A stretch of DNA of 64,000 bases from Opitutaceae bacterium (GTDB lineage Bacteria > Verrucomicrobiota > Verrucomicrobiia > Opitutales > Opitutaceae), in the NCBI GenBank assembly GCA_030693515.1, contig JAUYAK010000126.1, positions 1-64,000 of the forward strand. Reading direction: 5' to 3'. A program made the translations under genes and the position numbers. The number at the start of each line of letters is the position of its first letter. Within the stretch, counting starts at the first letter, position 1. A model generated the notes under the pieces. That model was given only the letters and a program-made list of their open reading frames with translations. It had not been told where the DNA came from and did no database searches. Positions 35,957-46,046 of the stretch are shown here, piece after piece.

Positions 35957-37393
35957 ATGAACACACTTCGACTTAAACCCCTCCGTTCGATGCTCGCGGC
36001 GGGCGTGGTTCTGATGACCACCCTGTCCGCTTTTGCCCAGGCGCCCGCGGCGCCGGCCGCCCCCGCCCAGCCGGCTGAGCCCACCGTGGAGCAGCGCGTC
36101 GCCGACCTGGAAGCCTACATCAACAACGGCGCCCGCACGGCCAACGTGGCCTCGAAGGTCGCGGGCCCGGGCCCCGGTCACAACGCGTGGATGATGACGT
36201 CCACGGCGCTGGTGCTCTTCATGACGCTGCCCGGCCTGGCGCTCTTCTACGGCGGCCTCGTGCGCCGCAAGAACGTGCTCTCGGTGCTCGCGCAGTGCCT
36301 CGGCATCACCGGCCTCGTCACCATCCTGTGGTGGGCGGTGGGCTTCAGCCTCTCGTTTGCGCCGGGCAACGCCTTCATCGGCGGCCTGGACTACGCCTTC
36401 TTCAAGGGCGTGGACAGCAACCCGAGCACCCTCCCGTGGGTGTCGCAAAACGTCTTCGCCATCTACCAGCTCACGTTTGCCATCATCACGCCCGCGCTGA
36501 TCGTGGGTGCGATTGCCGAGCGCATGAAGTTCTCGGCGGTGCTGCTCTTCGTCACGCTCTGGATGTTTGCCGTCTATTTCCCGCTGGCCCACATGGTGTG
36601 GGGCGGCGGCCTCATGGCCGGCGCCGCGGGCGCGATCAAGGCGATCGACTTTGCCGGTGGCACGGTCGTCCACATGTCGTCCGGTTGGTCCGCCTTGGTG
36701 CTCTGCCTCATCGTGGGCAAGCGCCTCGGCTTCGGGAAAACCCCGATGCCTCCGCACTCGATGGTGCTCTGTATGGTCGGCACCGGCATGCTCTGGGTCG
36801 GCTGGTATGGCTTCAACGCCGGCAGCGCAGGCGCGGCCGACGGCATCGCGGCCAACGCCTTCATGACGACGACGCTGGCCGCCGGTGTGGCGTCCTTCAC
36901 CTGGGGCCTGCTGGAATACTTCGTCCGCAAGCACGCCTCGGTGCTCGGTTTCTGCTCCGGCGTGGTCTCGGGCCTCGTCGTCATCACGCCCGCCGCGGGC
37001 TTCGTGGACTCGACCGGTGCCGTCATCATCGGCGTGCTGGCCGGCGCGATTCCCTTCATCTTCTGCATGAAGCTCAAGGCGATCTTTGGCTACGATGACG
37101 CGCTCGACACCTTCGGCATCCACGCCGTGGGCGGCACGCTCGGCGCCATCCTGACCGGCGTGCTGGCCACCCCGGCCGTCAACTCCGGTATCGAGCCGGT
37201 GATGAAGGGGCTCGTCGGCGAGCAGCTCAAGGCCGTCGCCCTCACCATCGTGTGGAGCGTGGTCGCCACCGCTGTCATCGCCTACGTCGTCAAGGCGCTC
37301 ATCGGGCTCCGTCCCTCGGTCGAATCCGAGCAGGAGGGTCTCGACCTCAGCGACCACGGCGAAGAGGGCTACATCTACGAGTCCAAATCCTGA
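35957..37393 (+). CDS. amt: ammonium transporter with canonical twin-His pore
   Basis: The 478-residue Amt channel has a signal peptide (about 1-28, ending SAFAQ), a Pro/Ala lead, and the eleven-helix Amt core (LPGLALFYGGLVRRKNVLSV, FAIITPALIVGAIAERMKFS, PLAHMVWGGG). Both twin-His residues are present: H239 in IDFAGGTVVHMSSGW and H389 in FGIHAVGG. It ends with an acidic tail DHGEEGYIYESKS, like the other copy. ATG 35957 is preferred to an in-frame GTG at 35945. glnK copy 3 follows 29 bases later. Confidence 0.95.
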   Translation: MNTLRLKPLRSMLAAGVVLMTTLSAFAQAPAAPAAPAQPAEPTVEQRVADLEAYINNGARTANVASKVAGPGPGHNAWMMTSTALVLFMTLPGLALFYGGLVRRKNVLSVLAQCLGITGLVTILWWAVGFSLSFAPGNAFIGGLDYAFFKGVDSNPSTLPWVSQNVFAIYQLTFAIITPALIVGAIAERMKFSAVLLFVTLWMFAVYFPLAHMVWGGGLMAGAAGAIKAIDFAGGTVVHMSSGWSALVLCLIVGKRLGFGKTPMPPHSMVLCMVGTGMLWVGWYGFNAGSAGAADGIAANAFMTTTLAAGVASFTWGLLEYFVRKHASVLGFCSGVVSGLVVITPAAGFVDSTGAVIIGVLAGAIPFIFCMKLKAIFGYDDALDTFGIHAVGGTLGAILTGVLATPAVNSGIEPVMKGLVGEQLKAVALTIVWSVVATAVIAYVVKALIGLRPSVESEQEGLDLSDHGEEGYIYESKS

Positions 37394-37410
37394 GCCCCAC
37401 TCCCACCTAA

Positions 37411-37761
<351 letters not shown>

Positions 37762-37796
37762 GGTCGCCAGGAAAAACTTCGAGCCCTCCCGCTCCC

Positions 37797-37830
37797 AAGC
37801 CGGCGCCGTGCAAACGGCGCCGGCTTTTTT
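37797..37830 (+). terminator. intrinsic terminator of the ammonium module
   Basis: AAGCCGGCGCCG and CGGCGCCGGCTT are perfect 12-base arms around TGCAAA, followed by a run of T. It lies 36 bases after the last glnK stop. Confidence 0.9.
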
Positions 37831-37851
37831 ACGATGGGGGCTTTGGTATGG

Positions 37852-37884
37852 CCTGTAGAGGAGCCTGCAAGTGGCTCCTACAGG
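37852..37884. repeat. REP-like hairpin
   Basis: CCTGTAG-A-GGAGCC pairs with GGCTCCTACAGG around a short loop, with one bulged A. On the minus strand it reads GTAGGAGCCACTTGC, the same head as the REP units at 2893 and 38731. It lies after the ammonium terminator and downstream of the convergent secreted-protein gene. Confidence 0.6.
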
Positions 37885-37920
37885 AAAAAAACCGGCGTGG
37901 GCACAGCGCGCCTGATAAAC

Positions 37921-38607
37921 TTACGCGAGACGATGGCGCGAGAAAGCCAACAGACCAAGGAAACTGGCCGAGAAAAAGACGAGTGTAATTCCGTGATCTG
38001 ATACTTGGTAGGTGTAGGTGATCGAGGCAGCCAACGTGCCGTTGGCTGTGACATTGCCATAACCTTCTTCACCGTAATATCTCGTGCGGAAATCAACCGG
38101 GATGCCGCTGTGCGGCACGTTTACGTTGTCGACCCAAGGCGTCAGGCGCTGCCAGCCGGCGAGAGACGCGGCGTCGGTGATGGTGGCAGCGAGGCTGTTT
38201 GAGAGTTGAGTGGTGAAGAATCCATACTGCTGGTAATTTAATGACTGAGTAGAACCAGTAGCTGAGGCGAGTGCACTGCTCGCGGTGCCGATCGAATAGC
38301 CCATGGTTGACTGCATCGTTGCAATCGGAGTCCAAATCATAGCTTGATTTGGGAAGAAGGCGTTGTTTTCGACGACAGTGAGAGTCTCGTTGATCAGTGC
38401 CGTGATCGAAACTGACAGCAGCGTGCCGAGCTGAGGATCGAATCGGTTCGATTCCCAAGTATAGCCGAACGTGTTGAAAACCGGGCTTCCTTGGTAGGAG
38501 CCGCCATAGTTCACGTTGAGATTTTGCGTGATCGTAAGCGCGTGCGCAGATGGCACCGCTGCAAACAGGGCGAGCACAGCAAAGCTATGCGAGAGGACGG
38601 GTTTCAT
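37921..38607 (-). CDS. secreted protein with degenerate VPDSG-CTERM-like anchor
   Basis: The 228-residue protein has a signal peptide (1-23, ending SAHA) and a beta-rich body (YGGSYQGSPVFNTFGYTWES; YYGEEGYGNVTANGTLAASI) like 'choice-of-anchor' proteins. The tail, VSDHGITLVFFSASFLGLLA then FSRHRLA, has the three-part form of a PEP-CTERM/VPDSG-CTERM sorting signal: short motif, membrane helix, basic end. The motif reads VSDHG rather than VPDSG. If an exosortase accepts it, the protein is processed and anchored or released at the surface. It is AT-richer than its neighbours. Ligand unknown. Confidence 0.75.
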   Translation of the reverse strand: MKPVLSHSFAVLALFAAVPSAHALTITQNLNVNYGGSYQGSPVFNTFGYTWESNRFDPQLGTLLSVSITALINETLTVVENNAFFPNQAMIWTPIATMQSTMGYSIGTASSALASATGSTQSLNYQQYGFFTTQLSNSLAATITDAASLAGWQRLTPWVDNVNVPHSGIPVDFRTRYYGEEGYGNVTANGTLAASITYTYQVSDHGITLVFFSASFLGLLAFSRHRLA

Positions 38608-38983
38608 TGCGATTTGAGGAAGCGGAAGCGCGAGCGAAGTGCGTTCTCAGCCGAGATCAACTGCGTTTCGGTTTTTGCCAGATTGTTGCGGGATGCCGGC
38701 ATATACATGCGCCACGCTGAAATCCTAAGCGTAGGAGCCGCTTCAATTGCCGGTGTGCAATCGCGGCGCCTTCCACTCCTCTGTTTTATTCTCGGCGTTG
38801 CGGTCGGGGTGTGAGGTCGGCGCGGCTATGTCTTGCTTGGTCTGACGGCGCGCGTGGTCATCGCGCTACCACGGATGTTAAATATGCATCTCGCGTCGGC
38901 ACGAAATGCTCAGGCCGGCAATACTGACCACCGCAATTAAGCTACTGATACTTTAGATATGACGAGTAGTATCTTGATATTGA
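38608..38983. other. non-coding gap before the M16 protease gene
   Basis: About 375 bases with no convincing gene. A lone REP-like half (GTAGGAGCCGCTT) is at 38731-38751. The left end is the leader of the secreted-protein gene (reading left). Near 38940-38985 an AT-rich stretch with repeated 'GATATT/AGTATCTT' strings lies just after the M16 stop; no terminator hairpin is clear. Confidence 0.5.
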
Positions 38984-41809
38984 TTAGGGCTTCGCCGCCG
39001 GCGCCACGATCACGCGGCTGGCGCGGTCGGCGCCGAGGTAGGTCTTGGCGAGGGCGTTGAGGTCTTCGACGGAGATGGCTTCGTTGTCGGCGTAGCGGTG
39101 GCGGCACCAGTCGAGGACCTCGGGTTTTTCCTGCGCGCGGGCGAGCACGTTGCCGAGCCAGTAGCCGTTGGTGCGGGCGCTCTCGCGGAGGCTCGTGAGC
39201 ACGGGCTCCTTGGCGCGCTTCAGCTCGTCCTCGGTGATGCCTTTCTCGACGAGCGTCTGGCCGATCTGCACGATGGTGTCGGTGACGAGCTTGGCCTTGG
39301 CGGGCTCGACGGTCGTGCCGGCGAGGAGGTAGCCGTAGCCGGGATAGACGTCGCTCGCGCTGAGGCCGGCGCCGGGGCTGTAGGCGTCGCCGAGTTCCTC
39401 GCGGATTTTCAGGCGGAGGCGATCGGTGAGCACGGAGGCGAGGAGGTTGAGGCGGCGGGTGCGGCGGATGTCGCGCGAATCGGTCGCGGGCCAATAGACG
39501 CGGACCTCGCTCTTCTGAATCTCGGTCGCGACGGCGTAGTCCTTGGCAAACGGCTCGCGCGGAAAGGCCACGCGGCGCAGTTCGTCGAGCGCGGGCCGCG
39601 CGTCGCGCACGGGCAGGGCGCCGAAGGTGCGCGCGACGGCGTCGATGGCGGCTTCGGGATCGAGGTCGCCGACGATTGCGATCTCGATGGCGCCGCGGGC
39701 GAGCTGCGGGGCGAGCCAGGCGCGGACTTCGGCGGTGGAGCGTTTCATCATTTCATCCTTCGGCGGCAGGCCGAAGCGGTGGTCGCCGCTGGCGAGGAGC
39801 GGCGCGACCTCAAGCGTGAACGGCCCGCCGGCGGTGTGCTCGAAGCGCGCGTAGGTTTGCTCAAGGCCCTTGAGCGCCTGGCGCGCGGCCTCGGGCCGGT
39901 AGCCGGGGTCGGTGAGGAAGGCGGTCATGAGCTGGAGCTGGAGCAGCAGATCCTCGCGGGTGGTGCCGCCGCCGAGGGACAGAGCGTCGTCGCCGATGCC
40001 AAACAGGGTGCCGACATTCTTTCCAGCGAGCAGGCGCCGGAGATCGTCGGAGCTGTGCTGGCCCAGGCCGCCGGCGGTGAAGATGCGGCTCGCGTAGTGC
40101 GCGAGGCCGGGCAGGTCCTTGGGCTCGGTGAGCTGGCCCGTGCCGATGCGGGCGTTGAGAATCATGCGATTCGCCTCGAAGTCGGTTTTCTTCAGATTCA
40201 GCCGCACGCCGTTGGCGAAAGTGACGAGCGTGATGTCGAGGTCCTCGACGCGCTCGCGCTTCGCGATTTTTCCCGGTGCGCCGAAATCGGTGTAGGCCCA
40301 CTGCAGCTCGGCCTCGGCGGCGGGCGCAGTGACGGGCAGGGCGCGGGATTTTTCAAACGCGTCCGTGATCTCGGCGAGGGCGGCCGCGCCGGGGGCGAGC
40401 TGGGCGTTGCCGGTCACGAGCACGAGGCGGTGCGCGGGGCTCCACGCCTCGCGCAGGCCGGCGAGGCAATCGGCGACGGTAATTTTTTCGAGCGCGGGAC
40501 CGTAGAGCGCGAGGTCGTCCTCAGGCGAGGTCCACACATCGCGCTCGAGGAGCGACTCGGCGAGTTCGTCGGCGATGTCGCTGGAGCGGCGGGTGGGCGC
40601 GGTCTTCACGGCTTGTTCGAGGCTGTTGCGGAAATTGGCGATGACCTCGGCGAGCTCGGATTTTTGGAAACCGTGCTCGAGCGCGCGGCGCAGCTCCTGA
40701 TCGGCGACGCCGAGCGCGGCGCGCCACTGGTCGGCGCGGCAGGTGAGCGAGATCTGCGACTGGCGGTAGAAACTGTAGGCCTCGTAGGCGCTGGCGCGGC
40801 CACCGGAGAAGGGCGCGCCTTCCTGCTTCGCGAGGATGGAGAGGCGGCGGTTCAGGATGCGATGCGCGATGTCGCGCGGCACAGTCTTGAGGCGCTGGGC
40901 GCTGGTGTCGGTCGGCTTGGTGTAGGGCGTGACCGTGGTGAGACTGACCTGCGTGGTGGGCGCCTCGGACTCGTGATGATGGAAGGCGCGCACGCCGGAA
41001 AACGCGGGCAACGTGCCGTAGTCCGGCGTGGCGCGCGCGGGGCCGAGCGGCTGGAGCGGGGTGAAGGCGGCGGTGAGTTTTTTCACGAGCGCGGGCACGT
41101 CGATGTCGCCGACCACGACCACGCTCATCTTTTCCGGGCGATACCATGTGTGGTAGAAATCCTCGAAGCGATCGCGGCCGGCTTTTTGGAGCACCTCGTT
41201 GGGCCCGATGACGTCGCGCTGGGCGAAGACCGTGCCGGCGAGGAGAAAATTGTTCACCGCGAGCCGCGTGCGTTCGCCGACGGAGTCGCGGGAGCGTTTC
41301 TCGCTGAGGATGATGCCGCGCTCCTTTTCGATCTGCTCGGGATTGAGGAGGAGGCCACCGGCGTAGTCGCCGAAGATTTTGAGACCGTCGTCGAGGGTGG
41401 TCTCATTGGTGTCGGGGAGTTCCAACAGGTAGAGCGTGCGCGTATACCAGGTGCTGGCGTTGGTGTCGGCGCCGAAGCTCATGCCGAGGCGCTGGAGTTT
41501 TTCGATGAGGGTGCCGGGGGCGAAGTGCTTGCTGCCGTTGAAGGCGAGGTGCTCGAGAAAATGGGCGAGTCCCTGCTGATCGTCGGTCTCGTGCACGGCG
41601 CCGGCCTCGACGAGCAGGCGCAGGGCGACGCGCTGCTTGGGTTCCTGGTTGGCGCGGACGGCATAGCGGAGGCCGTTGGGCAACGTGCCGAACGCCACCT
41701 TCGGGTCCATTTTCAGATCGCTCGTCTCATGGGGAAACGGGATCGGCGTGGCGGCAAACGCGACTGCGAAGGCGAGGGGGGCGAGGACGAGGCGGGCGAG
41801 GGGACGCAT
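38984..41809 (-). CDS. M16-family zinc protease, two-module
   Basis: The 941-residue exported protein has a signal peptide (about 1-20) and two M16 halves. The first half has the inverted zinc motif HFLEH (H83, E86, H87) in GLAHFLEHLAFNGSKHF and the downstream EKERGIILSEKR that provides the third ligand. The second half (about 470-930) is the inactive partner, with YSPGAGLSASDVYPGYGYL near its end, as in pitrilysin-type proteases (PqqL-like). Such enzymes degrade peptides in the periplasm. The start at 41809 is set by the signal peptide; the open frame extends far upstream antisense to waaA. Confidence 0.93.
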   Translation of the reverse strand: MRPLARLVLAPLAFAVAFAATPIPFPHETSDLKMDPKVAFGTLPNGLRYAVRANQEPKQRVALRLLVEAGAVHETDDQQGLAHFLEHLAFNGSKHFAPGTLIEKLQRLGMSFGADTNASTWYTRTLYLLELPDTNETTLDDGLKIFGDYAGGLLLNPEQIEKERGIILSEKRSRDSVGERTRLAVNNFLLAGTVFAQRDVIGPNEVLQKAGRDRFEDFYHTWYRPEKMSVVVVGDIDVPALVKKLTAAFTPLQPLGPARATPDYGTLPAFSGVRAFHHHESEAPTTQVSLTTVTPYTKPTDTSAQRLKTVPRDIAHRILNRRLSILAKQEGAPFSGGRASAYEAYSFYRQSQISLTCRADQWRAALGVADQELRRALEHGFQKSELAEVIANFRNSLEQAVKTAPTRRSSDIADELAESLLERDVWTSPEDDLALYGPALEKITVADCLAGLREAWSPAHRLVLVTGNAQLAPGAAALAEITDAFEKSRALPVTAPAAEAELQWAYTDFGAPGKIAKRERVEDLDITLVTFANGVRLNLKKTDFEANRMILNARIGTGQLTEPKDLPGLAHYASRIFTAGGLGQHSSDDLRRLLAGKNVGTLFGIGDDALSLGGGTTREDLLLQLQLMTAFLTDPGYRPEAARQALKGLEQTYARFEHTAGGPFTLEVAPLLASGDHRFGLPPKDEMMKRSTAEVRAWLAPQLARGAIEIAIVGDLDPEAAIDAVARTFGALPVRDARPALDELRRVAFPREPFAKDYAVATEIQKSEVRVYWPATDSRDIRRTRRLNLLASVLTDRLRLKIREELGDAYSPGAGLSASDVYPGYGYLLAGTTVEPAKAKLVTDTIVQIGQTLVEKGITEDELKRAKEPVLTSLRESARTNGYWLGNVLARAQEKPEVLDWCRHRYADNEAISVEDLNALAKTYLGADRASRVIVAPAAKP

Positions 41810-41962
41810 GGTGGGAGTGCTGCAAAAGCACAGGTGGGGCGCAAAGGCAAAGTGACCGCAGGCGGCGGGCGATTGCGGTAGCGGTGGGCGTCCCTGCCCG
41901 TCGCTGCCGCTGATTTCCTTTGCGCCGGCCGCGCGTTTTCCGGCCAATGGGCGGCGACCGCG

Positions 41963-43249
41963 ATGATTTGGGTTTACCGTTTCCTCTTTTTTCCCGCGCT
42001 GCTCGTGCTGGCGCCGGTCTATCTCTGGCGCATGCGCCGGCGCGGCGGCTACGGCGCGGGCTTCAGCCAGCGCTTCGGCGCCGATCCGGGCTTGCCGGCG
42101 AAGACACCGGGCCGCCCGCGCGTCTGGCTGCAGGCGGTGAGCGTCGGCGAGATGCTGGCCATTGCACCCATCCTCGAGGCGCTGCGCGGCGATGGCGCCG
42201 AGGTGTATCTTACGACGACCACGAGCACCGGCCATCGTCTGGCGCGCGAACGCTATGCGGCGCTGACCATCGGCATCGGCTATTTCCCGATCGATGCGTG
42301 GCCGTTTGTGGCGCGGGCGTGGCGGCGCATCGCGCCCGACCTCCTGATCCTCGCGGAAGGCGAGCGCTGGCCCGAGCATTTGCGCGCGGCGACGACGCGC
42401 GGCGTGCCCGTTCTCAGCATCAACGCCCGTCTCTCAGACCGCAGCTTTGCGCGCCTGAAAAAATTCCCGCGCGCGGCGGCGCTGACGTTGCGCGGCATCA
42501 CGCGGCTGCTCGCCGTATCGGCGGACGATGCCGAGCGCTTCATCGCCTGCGGCTTGGCGCGCGACCGCGTGACCGTGACGGGCAATATCAAGCTCGACGT
42601 GACCATCCCGCCCCTCGCCGACACCGAGCACACGCAACTGCGCCGCGAACTCGGCCTGGCCGCCGGCGACCTGGTGCTCCTCGGCTCCTCCACCTGGCCC
42701 GGCGAGGAGGCGGCGCTGGTGGCGGCGTTGCAAAGCGCGCGCGCGGCCGGTCTGCGCTGTGCGCTGCTGCTCGTGCCGCGGCACGCCGAACGCCGCGCCG
42801 AGATCGAGGCGGAGTTGAATGCGACGGGCCTGCGCCATCACTTCCGATCCCGCGGGCCTGCGGCCGGCGCGGTCGATGTGGCCGTGGCGGATACGACCGG
42901 CGAGCTGCGCCGGCTCACGCAGCTGGCGGACGTGGTCTTTGTGGGCAAGAGCCTGCCCCCGCACACCGAGGGGCAGACCCCGGTCGAGGCCGCGGCGCTG
43001 GAGAAGCCGATTATCCTCGGGCCGGGCACGAGCAATTTCCGTCTCATCACGCGCGATCTCCTCGCGCGGGGCGCGGCGCGCGAGGTGTCCGATCCGGCGG
43101 CGCTGGCCCGCGCCGTCGGCGAATTGCTGGCCGACGGCGCCGCCCGGGGGGCGCTGGCCAATGCCGCCGCCCGCTGGCACGCCGACAACGCCGGGGCCGC
43201 CGCGCGCACCGCGGCGATAGTTCACGAGGAACTTACACGGCGGTTTTGA
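41963..43249 (+). CDS. waaA: Kdo transferase
   Basis: The 428-residue glycosyltransferase adds Kdo to lipid A. It has an N-terminal membrane anchor (MIWVYRFLFFPALLVLAPVYLW given here in part, residues 1-22), the catalytic base Glu63 in QAVSVGEMLA, ILAEGERWP where others have VETELWP, SINARLSDRSF, TGNIKLD, SSTWPGEE, and PRHAERR. The C-terminal GKSLPPHTEGQTPVEAAALEKP binds CMP-Kdo. It is divergent from the M16 gene, with 153 bases for both promoters. Presence of waaA and gmhA supports an LPS-bearing outer membrane. Confidence 0.94.
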   Translation: MIWVYRFLFFPALLVLAPVYLWRMRRRGGYGAGFSQRFGADPGLPAKTPGRPRVWLQAVSVGEMLAIAPILEALRGDGAEVYLTTTTSTGHRLARERYAALTIGIGYFPIDAWPFVARAWRRIAPDLLILAEGERWPEHLRAATTRGVPVLSINARLSDRSFARLKKFPRAAALTLRGITRLLAVSADDAERFIACGLARDRVTVTGNIKLDVTIPPLADTEHTQLRRELGLAAGDLVLLGSSTWPGEEAALVAALQSARAAGLRCALLLVPRHAERRAEIEAELNATGLRHHFRSRGPAAGAVDVAVADTTGELRRLTQLADVVFVGKSLPPHTEGQTPVEAAALEKPIILGPGTSNFRLITRDLLARGAAREVSDPAALARAVGELLADGAARGALANAAARWHADNAGAAARTAAIVHEELTRRF

Positions 43250-43376
43250 GGTCACCGGGCGATGCGATTACGAGTGAGAAACCGATCCTTGGGCGTGATT
43301 TCGAGCGAGCGCCGCCTCGATAAAATTGGAGATTGCCCCAGAGGGTGCCGATCCTAGGTTTCACCCTTTTAGTCTG

Positions 43377-46046
43377 ATGCAGTCGCACGGCCCCAAGCGC
43401 GTCTATACTCCACATTCACTCGAATTTTGGTTCGGCAAGCTCGAATCCGAATGGGCTGAATCCTTCACCTCGTCGCAACTCGAACAGGGCCGGAAGATCT
43501 ATGTGGATGGCGAGGTGCGCGAGCTGGAGCTGACCGACAAGGACGCGATCGTCCACCGCCGCATTGAGAAGCGCGACGAGTATGCCGTCATTGAGTGGAC
43601 GGACAGCCGGCTGAGTGTCCGCTCCTCCTCGACCGACCAGGAGCTGGCTCATGCGCTGGCCGTGGCGGGTCTCCACGAAATTGAGGAGCTGGTGGCGGAT
43701 GAGATTTCGCCGTTGCCGAGCGATCCGCCCAAGCCGCCCCGTGCGCCCGAGCGCAACGGCCATGCGCCTGCGCCCGCGGCGCCGCCCGCCCGCACCTGGG
43801 GCGGGGGCATGGCCAAGAGTTCCGCGCCGGTCGCGGGCAACGGCCACGGCAAACCGGGCGGCGTGTCCGCGGTCGCCCCCGCCGTCCCCGGACGCACCCT
43901 CGTGCTTGTCTTCAAGACCAAGACCGCCGGCCTGTCGTTTCAGGCCGTATGGCTCGATGCCGACGGCGAGACCAAGCACCCCGCCCTCGGCCCCGACGCC
44001 CACGGCAACGGCAGCGGCCATGTCTCCTCCAGCGAACGGGCCAAGCTCATCGGCCTCGCCGCCTACGCACGCAAAGCGCATTTCCACTACAATCAGGACA
44101 GCGGCGTCTATCTGATGGAGTCGCTCGTCGAGATTCCGAACTTCCTCAAGACCGTCCTGCCCGCGTGGAAGAAGCTCTTCGCCGTCGAACTCGACGAAAA
44201 GTCGCTCAACCTCCTCAAGGGCACGCGCACGATCGAGATCGAGGCCGTGGCCGAGCGGGTGGCGGCGCCGGACGGCGGCGGCCCCGATCATGCGGGGCTC
44301 AACCTCCGCTGGATCTTTCGCGCCGGCGAACGGATGCTCACCGACAGCGAAGTCAATTCGCTGCTCAAGCGCGGTGGCCAGCCCGTGATTCTGCCCAACC
44401 TCGGCATCGTCGCGCTCCCGGCCGACAAGTGGCAGACGTTCAGCGCCTGGCAGAAAAACGTGGAGGAAACCCATGGCGCCGGCGATGCGCGCGAGGCGGT
44501 GCTCTCGCCCTATCTCGTCTTCTCCCTCTTCAGCGACACGCGCCTGAAGCTCACGCTCTCGCCCGAGATCGAGGCGTGGCGCCAGATGGTGCTCGCCCCG
44601 CCTGTCGAGCCACCTCCGCTGCCTGAACTGCTGCGCCCCTACCAGCGCCGCGGCGTCGAGTGGATGCACCACCTCGGCCGCGTCGGCTGCCACGGCCTGC
44701 TCGCCGACGAGATGGGCCTCGGCAAGACGATCCAAGTGCTCTCGCTGCTCGCTGCCCAGCCCGCCACCGATCGGCCGACGCTGATCGTTTGCCCGGCGAG
44801 CGTCGTCCCGGTCTGGCGTGAGGAGATTGCCCGCTACTTTCCGCACCTCGCCGTCGATGTGCTCAAGACGGGCCACGATTTCACGCAGCGGACGGATCCG
44901 GTCGTGTGGCTCGCCAGCTACACGCAGCTCCGCAAGCACCGGGCGATGCTCCCCGGCGTGGAGTTTGCCTACGCCGTGCTCGACGAGGGCCAGTTCATCA
45001 AGAATCCCGACGCCAAGATCACGCAGACCTGCTTCGCCGTCCGCGCGGCGCGCCGCATCGTGCTCACCGGCACGCCGCTGGAGAACCGCCAGCTCGATCT
45101 GTGGAGCATCTTCCGTTTCCTGCTGCCGGGCCTGCTGGGATCGCGGGCCTCGTTCGAGGCTGCGCTGGCCTCCGACCGCGAGGGCACTTTCACCCGGCTC
45201 CGCGCGCAGCTCGCGCCCTTCATCCTACGCCGCACGAAAAACGAGGTCGCCACCGAGCTGCCGCAAAAGCTGGAGATGGATCTCCTGTGTCCGCTCACCG
45301 ATGTGCAACGCACCGAGTATGCGCGCATCTGCTCCGAGGGGCTCGATCGCCTCGGCGACGATGTCGGCGCCGCGATGCGGGAGAAGAGTTTCGGCTTCCT
45401 CGCCCTCCTCACGCGCCTCCGCCAGACCTGCTGCGACCCGGACATGCTGCCGTGGCTCAAGGCCCCGCTCACCGATTCGGGCAAGATCCAGCTCCTCGTG
45501 GAGAAGCTCACTGAGATCGTGGGCAGCGGGCACAAGGTCGTCATCTTTTCCCAGTTCGTGATGCTGCTCGATCGCGTGCGCGAAGCCCTCGCGCAGCATT
45601 TCCCGGAGCTGCCGCGCTACGAACTCACGGGCATGACGCTCGACCGCCAGAAGCCCGTGCAGGGTTTCCAGCAGGCGAGCGGCGCCGCCGCGATGCTGGT
45701 CTCGCTCAAGGCCGCCGGCACCGGCATCACGCTGCACGCGGCCGACTATGTGTTTCTCCTCGACCCGTGGTGGAATCCGGCCGTGGAGGCGCAGGCCGTC
45801 GATCGCGTGCACCGCATCGGCCAGACCAACACCGTGTTTGTCTACCGCATGATCACCGCGGGCACGATCGAGGAGCGCATCCAGGCGCTGAAGGCCTCGA
45901 AGAAGGATCTGTTCGACAAGCTCATCGGCGGTCTCGGCGGCGATTTCGACCTGAGCCAGCATTTCACGTCGCTCAAGAGTCTCGTGACGCTCACGGCCGG
46001 CCAGGTCGAGTCCGACGAGGTGCAGGAGCCTTATACGATCGATTGA
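43377..46046 (+). CDS. SNF2/DEAD-box helicase, bacterial Rapa-like large type
   Basis: The 889-residue protein ends in a full SNF2 ATPase: motif I LLADEMGLGKTIQVLSLLA (about 441-459), motif II VLDEGQFIKNP (about 533-543), motif III LTGTPLENRQLDLW, and motif VI QAVDRVHRIGQTNTVFVYR. The N-terminal 100 residues (HSLEFWFGKLESEWAESFTS, YVDGEVRELEL) look like a SWIM-type domain, but the CxC..CxH zinc ligands are absent. A Pro/Ala linker (about 120-170) precedes a helical middle. Such proteins remodel nucleic-acid complexes; the exact role is unknown. ATG 43377 is chosen over one 17 codons upstream. Confidence 0.93.
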   Translation: MQSHGPKRVYTPHSLEFWFGKLESEWAESFTSSQLEQGRKIYVDGEVRELELTDKDAIVHRRIEKRDEYAVIEWTDSRLSVRSSSTDQELAHALAVAGLHEIEELVADEISPLPSDPPKPPRAPERNGHAPAPAAPPARTWGGGMAKSSAPVAGNGHGKPGGVSAVAPAVPGRTLVLVFKTKTAGLSFQAVWLDADGETKHPALGPDAHGNGSGHVSSSERAKLIGLAAYARKAHFHYNQDSGVYLMESLVEIPNFLKTVLPAWKKLFAVELDEKSLNLLKGTRTIEIEAVAERVAAPDGGGPDHAGLNLRWIFRAGERMLTDSEVNSLLKRGGQPVILPNLGIVALPADKWQTFSAWQKNVEETHGAGDAREAVLSPYLVFSLFSDTRLKLTLSPEIEAWRQMVLAPPVEPPPLPELLRPYQRRGVEWMHHLGRVGCHGLLADEMGLGKTIQVLSLLAAQPATDRPTLIVCPASVVPVWREEIARYFPHLAVDVLKTGHDFTQRTDPVVWLASYTQLRKHRAMLPGVEFAYAVLDEGQFIKNPDAKITQTCFAVRAARRIVLTGTPLENRQLDLWSIFRFLLPGLLGSRASFEAALASDREGTFTRLRAQLAPFILRRTKNEVATELPQKLEMDLLCPLTDVQRTEYARICSEGLDRLGDDVGAAMREKSFGFLALLTRLRQTCCDPDMLPWLKAPLTDSGKIQLLVEKLTEIVGSGHKVVIFSQFVMLLDRVREALAQHFPELPRYELTGMTLDRQKPVQGFQQASGAAAMLVSLKAAGTGITLHAADYVFLLDPWWNPAVEAQAVDRVHRIGQTNTVFVYRMITAGTIEERIQALKASKKDLFDKLIGGLGGDFDLSQHFTSLKSLVTLTAGQVESDEVQEPYTID

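Noticed and set aside
38440-38465. tRNA T-loop-like string GGTTCGATTCCC
   Set aside because: It lies inside the secreted-protein gene, and no acceptor or anticodon stem can be built around it.
39098-41881. 927-residue plus-strand open frame opposite the M16 protease
   Set aside because: Low-complexity Gly/Glu/Ala sequence; the HxxEH protease on the minus strand explains the region.
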